A stretch of 64,000 nt of DNA from assembly GCA_964652155.1 (NCBI GenBank), contig CAZZBK010000001.1:78295-142294 (forward strand), in the 5' to 3' direction. This DNA is from CAZZBK01 sp964652155 (GTDB lineage Bacteria; Planctomycetota; Planctomycetia; Pirellulales; PNKZ01). The translations under genes and the position numbers were made by a program. Shown one piece after another: positions 1 to 8,897 of this stretch. Each line of letters starts with the position of its first letter. Within the stretch, counting starts at the first letter, position 1. The notes beneath the pieces were generated by a model. That model ran no database searches. It saw nothing but the letters and a program-made list of their open reading frames with translations, and had not been told where the DNA came from.

Positions 1-847
1 CATAGGTCACTTGCAGCAGCGCCACGCCGATCACGATCTGCGCCCATTGCGGAGCGTTCCAGACGGCGAGGTCATGGATCGCGGGGCCGAGACTAAAGAA
101 CGCCGCGCCGGCGGTCATGCCGGCAAGCACGTAGGTCGTGCCAAGCCAGTCTCCCGAGGCGTGTTCTCCCCAACCGATCGTTTCCGGCGTGGCCAGTGCG
201 AACCAACCGCTCGGCGGCGTCAGAGTGCGTTGCGTTTGCAGGGCGGGAGACGCCATGCCGGCGGTCATCGAACGCACCGAGTAATTCACCGGCGCAGGAG
301 CCGGGGCATACACGGGCGCTGTGTAAGCCGGATACGCTGTCGGCAGCGGCGTGCTCGTCGCGATGGGCGTGGGCAAGGGTGCGGCGATGGGCGCGGCATG
401 CGACGCTGAGGTGTATGGGGTCAAGGGCGCTACGGGCCTGACCGGCGCAGGCTGAGACGGAAGCGTTCGGGACTGCGGGGCTGCCGGTGGTTGTTGACGC
501 GCAGCCGTCGGCAGTGGCGGCGGCGGGAATCGCGGTGACGACGACTCCGGGTCGATCCCCAACTCTTCGAGCAGTGCTCGCTCAAGATCGTCCTGCGGTT
601 CGGCCGGCGGCTTCACAGGGGTGACGGCCGCTTCAAACTCGATGTCGACTTCAATCTCTTCTTCTTCGGGCGCGTACTGTTCCAACTCGAAGGGGTCGGG
701 CTGACGCTTAGGTCGATGGCTGATTTTGGGCACCGGCTCAGGCACATAGAGCCGTTGGTGACAGACCGGGCAGCGACCTTTCTTGCCCGCGCGATGGTCG
801 GGTACGACCAGACGATGGCCATTGGGGCATACGAACTTGATCGACAT
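1..847 (-). CDS. Zinc-ribbon N-terminus membrane protein, C-terminus cut by window edge
   Basis: Reading leftward from the ATG at 847-845 the frame stays open to base 1, so at least 282 residues are present and the C-terminus lies outside. The first 30 residues hold a treble-clef/zinc-ribbon pattern, CPNGH at residue 7 and CPVC at residue 27, typical of short planctomycete N-terminal zinc ribbons. An acidic stretch (residues about 60-80) follows, then a long Pro/Ala-rich linker to about residue 200. The last visible part is hydrophobic (TYVLAGMTAGAAFF, then IVIGVALLQVTY) and looks like the start of a membrane domain. A regulatory or sensing role is possible but unproven. The DUF11 gene upstream of it on the same strand ends 79 bases before this start. 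Confidence 0.75.
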   Translation of the reverse strand, partial: MSIKFVCPNGHRLVVPDHRAGKKGRCPVCHQRLYVPEPVPKISHRPKRQPDPFELEQYAPEEEEIEVDIEFEAAVTPVKPPAEPQDDLERALLEELGIDPESSSPRFPPPPLPTAARQQPPAAPQSRTLPSQPAPVRPVAPLTPYTSASHAAPIAAPLPTPIATSTPLPTAYPAYTAPVYAPAPAPVNYSVRSMTAGMASPALQTQRTLTPPSGWFALATPETIGWGEHASGDWLGTTYVLAGMTAGAAFFSLGPAIHDLAVWNAPQWAQIVIGVALLQVTY

Positions 848-926
848 AGTTTTCGGCCTCGCGACATCTCATCTTTATCGAGTGTCGTTGGCGGCGCATC
901 GTCGGTCAAGTCAAGTCGGCTGAAGT

Positions 927-3050
927 TTACTGGTCTTGGAAGACCCGCGTGACTTCTTCCTTGGTCACGGGAATTTGCAGGTCGGCGCTTTTCACCTGCA
1001 CCGCAATCTTCAAATCTCCCTGCCGAAGCGCCTGGACGCGGACGTGGTAGACGGCCTCGGCTTTGGGAGCCAGTTGGGCCAGCGGCTGGAAGACAAATTG
1101 CTGGCCGGCAAACTCATAACGCGCGGGCCCCTCGGCCGACAGCGGCTTCATTTCTGGCGGCAGCATGCCGAGCACGCTCACGTTTTCGGCCACCTTCGAG
1201 CCCTGGTTCGTCACGCGAATTTCGTAGGTCGTTTCGCCACCCACCTCGATCGGATCTTGCAGGTCGAGCACCTGAAACACGAGCGCGGCGACCCCTTCGA
1301 CCCGAATCACCTCACGCTTTTCGGTCGCGAGCCCGTTCTGAGCGCTGCCCGCAATCCGCAGCGGCATCTCGCCGGCTTCGTTGGCCTGCACGGTGACCGT
1401 GACCTTGCCAACCTCTTTCGCCGGCAACTCTTCGAGCAGCCAATGCACCGATCGCGTCACCGGGTTGAACTGACCAGAATTATTCGCTTCAACAAATTCC
1501 ATGCCTGGGGCAAGGTAAGTCGCTAGCGCGACGTTTTGTGCCGGAGCCGTGCCAGGGTTTGACAACGAAATGGTGTACACGCTCGGTCGGTCGAGGAACC
1601 GACGTCGCGAACCTTCGAGTGCCACCTCAAGTGCCGGAGCGACAATCTTCAGCGCGCTCTCTTTCATGGCCTGCAACTGCCCTTCGCCGCGCGCGAATAG
1701 CCGGTTCACCACGTCGCCGGGGCGGACCGCCTTCATGACCAAATCCAGCTCGCGTGTCTCGCCCGGACGCAAGTCCCCCAGCGCGTGCTCAAGCTCTGGG
1801 CCGGCCGGATGTTCCAAATTGACCGGGACCTGTTCCGCAAGCACGACCCCCGTGGCAATGCCCGTGCCGGGGTTCGAGACCCGAATCGACAGCGTGACCG
1901 TTTCACCGATCAACGCTTCGCGCGGACTGCTCACATCAAGGACCAACTCAGGCCGGGTCGACACGGTTCGATTCGTGCTGGCGACGCCCAAGCGGACCGT
2001 CGCCACGCTGCCAAGTTCACCCTCGGCGACTGGCAGCACCTCGACGGTCACGGTCACTTCATCGTTCGGCTTGAGTACGCCGACGCTCCAGAGCAACTCA
2101 CCGCGCGGTCCGATGTTGGCGCGAGGCGAGGTCGCCACGAGTTGTGTCCCCGCGGGCACCTCATCGCGAATCTCGACATCATGGGCCGCGACCGCGCCAA
2201 CGTTTCGTACCGCGATGCTGAACTTGGCGGACTTGCCCACCTGCACCTCGGCCGGAGCGGACTTTTCCACGATCAGTGACGGTGCCTGCGGGCCCTCTTG
2301 GTACTTCGGGCCTGGGCGACCGGTGCCGATATTTGCCGCCGCTGTTTGTGGAGCCGCAGATTGTGGAGCCGCGGTCGGAGTGGAGACTGAACTCGGTACG
2401 CTGTAGCTCGGTGCTGTTGGCAGCGCTGCCGGGCTCGTTTGTGGAGACGCTGGGAGTGGGACTGGGTTGTTCGACGCCGAAGGCAACGGACTCGGCACAG
2501 GCACCGGAGTCGGTGCAGTCGGCTGAGGTGGCGCTGAAAGCTTCGATGGCAACGGGCGTGGTTCGTTCGATGGTTGCGGAGTGGCCGGGGTGTCGCTGGC
2601 GAACGCATCTGCGGTCTCGTTGGCCGACCCACTCACACGGCGAATCGACGGTGACGAAGTCTCTGCATCGGCCGCGATCGGCGTAACGACCTTGGCGTTG
2701 TTCACTCGCACGCCATACTCGGGTGTACGAACCGCCTCGGGGCCGTAACGCCCAGCTTCCCCCGACGGAGGAAAACTCACCTGGGCACGGTTACTCGGCC
2801 GGTAACGGTAGTCGCCGTCGGTGATGAACCGGTTCGGATCGCGGGCCGGGTCGTAATCGATCGACGATGGCCCTTGGACCACGGGCAAGGGACGCGCGGG
2901 CAAATTGGCCGGCAACCGTGCCGGTTCAGCCGCCTCGGCCGCATTGGGACCCACGGCGACATTCATGCCACGTTGCAGCAATGAAATGCCTAGCCACACA
3001 GTCACGGCCACGACGCTCACGGTCGTCAAAGCGATCAGCGCGCGTTTCAT
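927..3050 (-). CDS. DUF11 repeat surface protein
   Basis: 707 residues. Residues 1-25 are a signal peptide or signal anchor (MKRALIALTTVSVVAVTVWL). Residues about 55-250 form a Pro/Ser/Ala-rich low-complexity linker. Four immunoglobulin-like DUF11 modules follow, at about 255-350, 365-460, 470-575 and 590-690. Each carries the family signature of an aliphatic strand, then VxNxG and a later PAG/PPE loop (for example IAVRNVGAVA, IRVSNPGTGI, ISLSNPGTAP, IRVTNQGSKV). DUF11 proteins are usually cell-surface or envelope structural proteins; no enzymatic motif is visible. It reads away from the sugar-phosphate cyclase gene, from which it is separated by 239 bases that must hold both promoters. Confidence 0.85.
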   Translation of the reverse strand: MKRALIALTTVSVVAVTVWLGISLLQRGMNVAVGPNAAEAAEPARLPANLPARPLPVVQGPSSIDYDPARDPNRFITDGDYRYRPSNRAQVSFPPSGEAGRYGPEAVRTPEYGVRVNNAKVVTPIAADAETSSPSIRRVSGSANETADAFASDTPATPQPSNEPRPLPSKLSAPPQPTAPTPVPVPSPLPSASNNPVPLPASPQTSPAALPTAPSYSVPSSVSTPTAAPQSAAPQTAAANIGTGRPGPKYQEGPQAPSLIVEKSAPAEVQVGKSAKFSIAVRNVGAVAAHDVEIRDEVPAGTQLVATSPRANIGPRGELLWSVGVLKPNDEVTVTVEVLPVAEGELGSVATVRLGVASTNRTVSTRPELVLDVSSPREALIGETVTLSIRVSNPGTGIATGVVLAEQVPVNLEHPAGPELEHALGDLRPGETRELDLVMKAVRPGDVVNRLFARGEGQLQAMKESALKIVAPALEVALEGSRRRFLDRPSVYTISLSNPGTAPAQNVALATYLAPGMEFVEANNSGQFNPVTRSVHWLLEELPAKEVGKVTVTVQANEAGEMPLRIAGSAQNGLATEKREVIRVEGVAALVFQVLDLQDPIEVGGETTYEIRVTNQGSKVAENVSVLGMLPPEMKPLSAEGPARYEFAGQQFVFQPLAQLAPKAEAVYHVRVQALRQGDLKIAVQVKSADLQIPVTKEEVTRVFQDQ

Positions 3051-3289
3051 ACGAGCAAGTCCTCGCGGACGAAATGAGAAGAAGATGGGGGCGGGTTAAA
3101 TACCAGAACCCCGCTCCGCTCGAAAGGGCAGTTGACCAACGAACGGACCGTTTTTCATCGGCGACAGGGGATTTGCCTTCATCTGATAAGGTTGGTAACC
3201 TAGGGAGATACAGCCCGTCGTTTTTCATCCCGCCCGATTGCCTCGCGGAGCGTCAGTCTCGACGTTCCTGGCATGGCCTGTTGATATCT
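3051..3289. other. Divergent intergenic region between DUF11 and sugar-phosphate cyclase genes
   Basis: Both flanking genes read outward, so this 239-base stretch must hold promoters for each. No convincing -35/-10 pair was found; TTGCCT followed after 17 bases by TAACCT on the + strand is weak. Two TTTTTCATC runs (near 3150 and 3219) are the only evident repeats. Confidence 0.4.
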
Positions 3290-4498
3290 ATGACAGCATC
3301 TCCGGACTCGAATCGCTTCGACGTTTCCTTCGCGGTGCCGTTTGTCCACCGCCTGCGTTTTACCCAAGACGTGCTGGGAGCCGATTCGGGCACGTTGCTC
3401 GAACTGCTCGAGTCCTCGGAGGGAAAACTGCCCCGCGTGCAGTTCTGGATCGACGAGTGTTTGGCTCAGTCGCGTCCCGACTTGAAGCAACGCATTAATG
3501 CCTTTGTGCGCAACCACGGCGACCGCTTGATTAGCACCGGCAACGTGCAACTGGTTCCCGGCGGAGAAATTACCAAGAACGACATTCATATCCTGGAGCG
3601 GATGCTCAAGGTGTTCAACGCGGCCGACCTGGATCGACGTTGCTACGTGGTCGTGATCGGCGGCGGCGCGGTGCTCGATGCCGTCGGGTTTGCCGTGGCG
3701 ATCGCGCATCGTGGCCTGCGGTTGATACGCTTGCCCACCACGACGCTTGCTCAGGCCGACTCCGGCATCGGGGTCAAGAACAGCGTCAACCTGTTCAACA
3801 AGAAGAACTGGCTCGGGACGTTCGCGGTCCCCTGGGGGGTGATCAACGACGCCGCACTGCTCGAGTCCCTGGGCGATCGCGATTTCATTTGCGGCTTTAG
3901 CGAGGCGGTCAAGGTCTCGTTGCTCAAAGACCCCGGCATGTTCACGCGGCTTTGCGACACGGCGGGTGCGATTCGACGCCGCGAGAAGGCCCCGTCACAA
4001 ACGATGATTCGCGAATCGGCGCGTTGGCACTTGCAGCACATCACGCGCGGCGGCGATCCGTTCGAGATGAACGAGGCGCGGCCGTTGGACTACGGTCACT
4101 GGTCGGCCCATAAGCTCGAAACCATGACCCAGTTCGCGCTGCGGCACGGCGAGGCGGTGGCGATGGGCGTGGCGATCGACACGGTGTATTCGTCGCTCGC
4201 ACACGGCCTCGATCCGCGCGATGCCCAGCGGGTGCTTGACTGCCTGGCCGATCTAGGCTTCAAGCTGCACGACCCGGCGCTCGATGACGCCGATCTGCTC
4301 TTTCAGGGCATGGAAGAATTTCGCCAGCATCTTGGTGGGCGGCTCACGCTAACCATGCTGCAAGCGGTTGGCCAGCCGATCGACGTACATGCGATCGACC
4401 GCGCGGGCATGCTCGAGGCCATCGAGCGCGTCTCGACGTTTGCCCGCGAGCGCCATGCCGAGACCCAACGGGTCGTGCATCGCGAAGAGCCTAGTTAG
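3290..4498 (+). CDS. EboD-like 3-dehydroquinate synthase family protein
   Basis: 402 residues from the ATG at 3290; the frame is open further upstream but that extension is Arg-rich and unlike the family. It belongs to the sugar phosphate cyclase superfamily, NAD- and Zn-dependent. GGGAVLDAVG (residue 124 on) is the nucleotide loop and RLPTTTLAQADSGIGVKN (about 147-164) the substrate loop. The metal ligands are E205 (GFSEAVK), H270 (DYGHWSAHK) and H286 (LRHGEAVAMG). The Trp in DYGHWSAHKLE and the HITRGGDPFE segment resemble the EboD branch rather than classical AroB, which is shorter (about 360 residues). The other ebo genes are not adjacent. Product specificity is therefore inference; AroB itself remains an alternative. 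The 3' end overlaps the converging next gene by 4 bases. Confidence 0.85.
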   Translation: MTASPDSNRFDVSFAVPFVHRLRFTQDVLGADSGTLLELLESSEGKLPRVQFWIDECLAQSRPDLKQRINAFVRNHGDRLISTGNVQLVPGGEITKNDIHILERMLKVFNAADLDRRCYVVVIGGGAVLDAVGFAVAIAHRGLRLIRLPTTTLAQADSGIGVKNSVNLFNKKNWLGTFAVPWGVINDAALLESLGDRDFICGFSEAVKVSLLKDPGMFTRLCDTAGAIRRREKAPSQTMIRESARWHLQHITRGGDPFEMNEARPLDYGHWSAHKLETMTQFALRHGEAVAMGVAIDTVYSSLAHGLDPRDAQRVLDCLADLGFKLHDPALDDADLLFQGMEEFRQHLGGRLTLTMLQAVGQPIDVHAIDRAGMLEAIERVSTFARERHAETQRVVHREEPS

Positions 4499-5157
4499 GG
4501 GCGCGTGTATCGCCCGGTGGGCTCGCGGCACAAATTGGCGTCGAGTGTATTCACGCGTTTAGCTTCCATGCCCGGCTCGGTGAGCGAACGCACGTCGGGA
4601 ACACGCACGGTGATTTCATCGCGCGAAATTTGCTTAATCACGTCGACTTGCACGATCTCGATAAAACCGTTCGCGTTCTGGATCGCGGCGTAACGCTTGT
4701 TGGCTTGCAGTTTCAGGACGATGCATCCTTCGACGTTCGCCTGTTCGTAGGTGAACCAGATGCTGCCGTTGGCTCCCGACGGACTCAAATTGGCCAGTCG
4801 CGGATGCGGCTTGTCGGCAGGCGCGGTGAAGCGATGGGCACGATCAACCTTCAGTACGTGGGGCAGGGGCACTTGCGAGCCGCTCGAGGCAATCACGCCG
4901 TACCGAAACGGGGTCCCCAGCCGATTTTCGATGATGACGGTTCGCTTGGCCTCGGCAAACTCGCGCTCATAACGCAGCCGTTGCTCGTCGCGCTCCCCTT
5001 CGTTGAGCAACTCGGCGGGCGCGGGGGTTCGATCGGGTTGCGGCACCATCGCCGTCTGAGAAACGTGGCTGTGCAACTCGAACGGCGCGGCCGACAACGG
5101 TCGTCCAAGGTGCGTTGCCAGGATGAAAAGAGCAGCAACCCATAGCATGCGATTCAT
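4495..5157 (-). CDS. Secreted protein of unknown function
   Basis: 220 residues. Residues 1-23 are a good signal peptide ending near LSA-APF, so the protein is exported. After a charged segment (ELLNEGERDEQRLRYEREFAEAK, residues about 49-71) the rest looks beta-rich (IIENRLGTPFRYGV, IWFTYEQANVEGCIVLKL, ITVRVPDVRSL). Two Cys are present, near residues 145 and 210. I recognise no family. It converges on the sugar-phosphate cyclase gene, and is followed on its own strand by a 102-base gap upstream of which pssA reads in the same direction. Confidence 0.7.
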   Translation of the reverse strand: MNRMLWVAALFILATHLGRPLSAAPFELHSHVSQTAMVPQPDRTPAPAELLNEGERDEQRLRYEREFAEAKRTVIIENRLGTPFRYGVIASSGSQVPLPHVLKVDRAHRFTAPADKPHPRLANLSPSGANGSIWFTYEQANVEGCIVLKLQANKRYAAIQNANGFIEIVQVDVIKQISRDEITVRVPDVRSLTEPGMEAKRVNTLDANLCREPTGRYTRP

Positions 5158-5259
5158 GTGCGAACCTACGGCATAAAAAGACAGAGACCTGATCTTGTCC
5201 GTCTCAAGTCTAGCTTACGGTTTACGCGCACGGTGAATCGCTGTCAAAACACGAAAATG

Positions 5260-6132
5260 CTAAAAAATCGACTCGTTATGCGGTTTTCGCTGAATCGCTT
5301 CCTGCCACACGTACCGCAGCGGGCCATACAACACAAACGCCGCGCCGATCATCGGCACCGCATAAGACCGGACGATCATGATCAGCATCAGCACAAAGAT
5401 CAGGCCCACCAAGTGCGCAAAGCTGTGCTGTCCGCGAAATGTCTGGTTGACGATATGTGGATACGGGATGCGTGAGACCATCAGTGCCGCGACCAGCAAT
5501 CCGAAAAATGGCAAAATCGTTTGCATCCATTGATCGATGCTCTGCGCGTAGCTGAGCGTGTTGGCGTCGTTGCGGAGCGTGTAGAACAAAATGGCGAAGC
5601 CGGCAATTGAGGCTGCCGCGGCCGGCGAGGGCAAGCCGCTGAAGTTCATGTGGTCGTCTTCTTCGTCGATCTCGGCATTGAACCGCGCCAAGCGAATCGC
5701 CGCGCAGGCCGCGAACGTCGCCGCGATTAGCCAGACCCGCTGCGAGTGCTCGAATGTATAAGTGGGGCAAAGCTTGACCAATAGAAACGCGGGGGCAACG
5801 CCGAACGTGACGACATCGCACAGGCTATCGAGCTGCGCGCCAAAATCGCTCGTGACCTTCGTGAGCCGGGCGACATGACCATCGAGCGCGTCAAACACCA
5901 TCGCCAAAAAAATCAGCCAGCCGCTGAGCATGCAATTGTGAACCGGATCGTTTTTGTCCAACTGCTTGAACATGCCGACCGGACTCGACGGGGCAATCGC
6001 GACCGCCGTGGGAATGTCGGGCGAGGTTGGGGTCTCGACCCGTGCGGCCACGACGATGGCAAAGAACCCGCACACCAAATTCCCCAGTGTGAATAGCGCC
6101 GGCAACACGGCAATCGTGCGAAGGCGACTCAT
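5260..6132 (-). CDS. pssA: CDP-diacylglycerol--serine O-phosphatidyltransferase
   Basis: 290 residues. It makes phosphatidylserine from CDP-diacylglycerol and serine at the membrane. The full CDP-alcohol phosphatidyltransferase signature DG-x2-AR-x8-G-x3-D-x3-D is present at about residue 88 (DGHVAR ... GAQLDSLCD). Hydrophobic segments at the start (IAVLPALFTLGNLVCGFFAIVV), in the middle and near the C-terminus (VGLIFVLMLIMIV) fit a multi-pass enzyme. The NLVCGF motif near residue 19 is typical of PssA. Residues about 35-65 between the first segment and the signature form an insertion (PTSPDIPTAVAIAPSS). Its ATG overlaps the stop of the decarboxylase gene by 4 bases (ATGA), so the two are translationally coupled and make phosphatidylethanolamine together. 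Confidence 0.95.
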   Translation of the reverse strand: MSRLRTIAVLPALFTLGNLVCGFFAIVVAARVETPTSPDIPTAVAIAPSSPVGMFKQLDKNDPVHNCMLSGWLIFLAMVFDALDGHVARLTKVTSDFGAQLDSLCDVVTFGVAPAFLLVKLCPTYTFEHSQRVWLIAATFAACAAIRLARFNAEIDEEDDHMNFSGLPSPAAAASIAGFAILFYTLRNDANTLSYAQSIDQWMQTILPFFGLLVAALMVSRIPYPHIVNQTFRGQHSFAHLVGLIFVLMLIMIVRSYAVPMIGAAFVLYGPLRYVWQEAIQRKPHNESIF

Positions 6133-7109
6133 GATAAACTCCTAGCAAGAGGCTCGTCCGGATACTGAGCAAACACCGTGCTCCCGGCCGAGACGTTTTG
6201 TCCGACGGAGACCATGACCTGCACGCCCGGTTGATCGGGAATGAGAATTTCGGTGCGCGAGCCGAGCTTGATCATGCCAATTTTTGCGCCGCGCTCGACG
6301 ACCTCGCCGCTGCGCAGCGCACAAACAATGCGTCGCGCGAACAGGCCGGCGATCTGGCGCACCACGATCTTGCGGTGCGGCGCAGCCTCTTCCTCCAGTC
6401 CAATCCACATGCTCTCGTTGAGCAGCACGCTCGTCGGGTTGAGTGCGTTGAGAAACTTGCCGGGCCAATAACGCAAACGAATCACGCGACTGCGCGCCGG
6501 GGCGCGGTTCAGATGCACATTAAAGATCGACAAGAAAATGCCAATCTTGATCGCTGGCCCAGCGATGAATTCATCGAACTCGACTCGCGAGACTTCGGCG
6601 ATTTTTCCGTCGGCCGGCGAGACAATCAGCCCCGCTGCGGCAGGGATCGCTCGTCTCGGATCGCGAAAGAATGAAATGACCCAGATGAGGAGGAGCCCCG
6701 GAACAATCGCCGCGTACACGCTGAACTTCAGGCCGAGCGCAATGCACAGCATCAGCAGCGGAGTCGACATCAGCAGCGTTTCGGCCAACCCCCAGCGAGC
6801 CAGCCCGAGACGCTCACGGTATTGAAACGGATCGTCTGCTGCGGTCCAATCGGCCGTGCAGAGATTGCGGCAGTACTTCAAGTCGCGTGGGTCGAGGATC
6901 TCGTGCGGCGCGCCGTGCTCGTCGCCCGTCCGCTTGGCGGCCATCCTTCGCACATAGCCGCGGCGAAATGTTTTGAGCCACGCTCGGCGCCATTGTCCCC
7001 AGGCCAACTCGACTTGGTAGCAAAAACCGCCCCCCGGCTGAACACTGGTGATATTCTCCGGCAAGGGCTCGGGCGTGGCGCGTGCTGGCATCGTCTCGGC
7101 TTGGCTCAT
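6129..7109 (-). CDS. psd: Phosphatidylserine decarboxylase with extra N-terminal region
   Basis: 326 residues. It is a pyruvoyl enzyme converting phosphatidylserine to phosphatidylethanolamine. The core spans about residues 115-320: hydrophobic segments (LLMSTPLLMLCIALGL, IVPGLLLIWVISFF), the FFRDPRR motif, SPADGKI, FLSIFNVHLNRAP with the conserved His, and the processing site MIKLGSRTEI, where cleavage before the Ser yields the alpha chain. Stand-alone short-form enzymes are about 210-230 residues, so the first 110 residues are additional. They are basic (GQWRRAWLKTFRRGYVRR) with a CRNLC pair near residue 85 and no recognised domain. The gene sits 44 bases downstream of the kinase gene and overlaps pssA by 4 bases. 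Confidence 0.92.
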   Translation of the reverse strand: MSQAETMPARATPEPLPENITSVQPGGGFCYQVELAWGQWRRAWLKTFRRGYVRRMAAKRTGDEHGAPHEILDPRDLKYCRNLCTADWTAADDPFQYRERLGLARWGLAETLLMSTPLLMLCIALGLKFSVYAAIVPGLLLIWVISFFRDPRRAIPAAAGLIVSPADGKIAEVSRVEFDEFIAGPAIKIGIFLSIFNVHLNRAPARSRVIRLRYWPGKFLNALNPTSVLLNESMWIGLEEEAAPHRKIVVRQIAGLFARRIVCALRSGEVVERGAKIGMIKLGSRTEILIPDQPGVQVMVSVGQNVSAGSTVFAQYPDEPLARSLS

Positions 7110-7153
7110 TCCGGCAAAAAGACACGGGGTGAACGGAGGTTTGTTGAGCCCCT

Positions 7154-7981
7154 CTATCGTATCGGGGCGGACGAGGCTTCGCCAGTTGGCGGTGGTTCGC
7201 CGCCGCTCAATCGCGCCGGCACCGGCAGCGCGATCGAGAATCGCGTCCCCCGCCCCAGTTCACTCTGCACGAAAATGGTGCCCCCATGCGCCTCGACGAC
7301 CTTCCGTGTCGTGGGAAGCCCAAGGCCCGATCCGCCGGGTTTCGTCGAGTAAAATGTTTGAAAGATTTTGGCAATCGTCTCTTGGTCCATGCCGCAGCCG
7401 GTGTCGATGAGATGCACGGCGATGCCGCGCGGGGTCGCTTCGGTGATGACGACCAATTGCCCGCCATCGCTCATCGCCTGTTGGGCATTGAGCACGAGGT
7501 TCAACAATGCGCCGCGAAACTGTTCGCGGTCCAGTAGCACGAGCGGCAGGTCATGTTGCAGGTAGGGGACGATTTCGATTTTGTGTTCAATGGCTTGCGG
7601 CCGATAGAACTCGATCAACTGCTCCAGTTCTTCGTTCAGATTGGTCGGCACGAGTTTGAGTGGCCGAACGCGCGTGAAACTCAAAAAGTCATCGAGCACG
7701 GTTTGCAGCCGCTGACATTCGCGCTGCACCATTTGCACCTTGGCCAGGGCGCGACGCGTGCGGGGCGAGTCATCCTCGGCCAGGTCTTCGGCCAGCAATT
7801 CCATGTTCAGCCGGATCGTCGACAGCGGGTTTTTGATCTCATGAGCCAAGCCGCCGGCCAACCGCGCGATTTCGGTATAGGCATCCGTCAGCCGCTGATC
7901 GACGTGGTCGCTCGATGAGGAATAGGGAGGATTCATGGGGGGCGTAGCAGTGGCGGTCGAGTTCGGCACCTGTTTATTCAA
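7154..7981 (-). CDS. Sensor histidine kinase, soluble, HisKA-HATPase
   Basis: 275 residues. The phosphoacceptor is H47 in AGGLAHEIKNPLST (HisKA dimerisation helix). The HATPase domain follows with N box NLVLNAQQAM, G1 DTGCGM, F box FYSTK and G2 GGSGLGL. No transmembrane helix and no recognisable PAS or GAF sensing domain is present: only a Ser/Thr/Pro-rich stretch of about 25 residues precedes the kinase. It is therefore a cytoplasmic NtrB-like kinase core whose input and partner regulator are not visible here. An alternative start is the internal Met at residue 16. It reads into psd-pssA 44 bases downstream, so co-transcription is likely. Confidence 0.92.
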   Translation of the reverse strand: MNKQVPNSTATATPPMNPPYSSSSDHVDQRLTDAYTEIARLAGGLAHEIKNPLSTIRLNMELLAEDLAEDDSPRTRRALAKVQMVQRECQRLQTVLDDFLSFTRVRPLKLVPTNLNEELEQLIEFYRPQAIEHKIEIVPYLQHDLPLVLLDREQFRGALLNLVLNAQQAMSDGGQLVVITEATPRGIAVHLIDTGCGMDQETIAKIFQTFYSTKPGGSGLGLPTTRKVVEAHGGTIFVQSELGRGTRFSIALPVPARLSGGEPPPTGEASSAPIR

Positions 7982-8139
7982 CTATTCTTCCTGTCTTGGT
8001 CGATTATTGCTAGTCCCAAGAAAGAACAACCGCTAACCTGGGAGTGACTTCGAACCCATCGAGGGTTGCTGGCCGGCTGCTGACTTCCTGTCGCGCAGCA
8101 ATCAACGAATTCATCCCAAACCGTCAGCAGCTAAAAATC

Positions 8140-8817
8140 ATGGCAACCAATTCTTGGTTGGCGAGAAAGACGCGGCAACACCTACAGCCCTATCTGGTCG
8201 AATACAAGCAGCATGTGGCGCGGGCGCTCGCTGCCCATATGCACAGCGGCTGGAACGTGCTTGACGTCGGTTGCGACGACGGCACCACGGCCGCGCTCAT
8301 CCAGCAGCTCCAGAGCGGATTGGAATTCGAGGGGGTCGACATCCAGTCGCTGCGGGCGTGTAAAATTCCACGCAGTATTTACGATGGCCGCACGCTCCCC
8401 TTCGCGGATAACACGTTCGACGCCGTGATGGCTGTCGACATGCTGCATCACACGCGGCATATCGACGTGCTGGTCAACGAGATGGCGCGCGTGGCGCGGC
8501 ATACGGTCATCATCAAGGACCATCTGACGACCGGGTTGATGTCGTGGTTGCTCGTCTCGGCCGGGGACGCGGTGACGAATATCCCGTTTGGCATTCCGTG
8601 CGCCTACAATTTCCCCACGAAGTTGCGTTGGCTCGAATACTTTAGCGCGGCGGGCCTGGAGGTCCAGAACTACGAAGACGACCTCGCGTTGCCCAAGGGC
8701 TGCATTCGTCGTTTTAACCCGCTATTTATTTTGAACAAGATGACTCCTGAGCAGGCCGTTGTTCCCTCGACGAGCACCATGCGTGCGTTGCTGCCGAAGT
8801 TGCCCCAAGGGGCCTGA
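8140..8817 (+). CDS. Class I SAM-dependent methyltransferase
   Basis: 225 residues from the ATG at 8140; a GTG at 8044 would add 32 poorly composed residues. Motif I is VLDVGCDDGT (about residues 43-52). The acidic end of strand 2 is FEGVDIQS, and TFDAVMAVDMLHHTRH matches the Methyltransf_11 core. The hydrophobic C-terminal part (GLMSWLLVSAGDAV) could touch membrane or a lipid substrate. The substrate is unknown. It is divergent from the kinase gene, and a candidate promoter for the next gene overlaps its last bases. Confidence 0.85.
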   Translation: MATNSWLARKTRQHLQPYLVEYKQHVARALAAHMHSGWNVLDVGCDDGTTAALIQQLQSGLEFEGVDIQSLRACKIPRSIYDGRTLPFADNTFDAVMAVDMLHHTRHIDVLVNEMARVARHTVIIKDHLTTGLMSWLLVSAGDAVTNIPFGIPCAYNFPTKLRWLEYFSAAGLEVQNYEDDLALPKGCIRRFNPLFILNKMTPEQAVVPSTSTMRALLPKLPQGA

Positions 8818-8828
8818 CAGGTTATGAT
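8800..8828 (+). promoter_or_regulatory. Candidate promoter of DUF1501 gene
   Basis: TTGCCC at 8800-8805, a 17-base spacer and TATGAT at 8823-8828. Matches to the sigma-70 consensus are 4 of 6 and 5 of 6. It overlaps the end of the methyltransferase gene (stop 8815-8817) and lies about 63 bases before the DUF1501 start. Planctomycete promoters are poorly characterised, so this is tentative. Confidence 0.4.
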
Positions 8829-8897
8829 CGGAGTGAAATATATGACGCCGCTGCTGGAAAGCGCGTGCGTCGCAATCACTCTCTCGGAACACGCAGC

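Noticed and set aside
2867..3289. In-frame upstream extension of the sugar-phosphate cyclase gene
   Set aside because: The added 141 residues are Arg/Ser/Pro-rich, overlap the start of the divergent DUF11 gene and are absent from the family.
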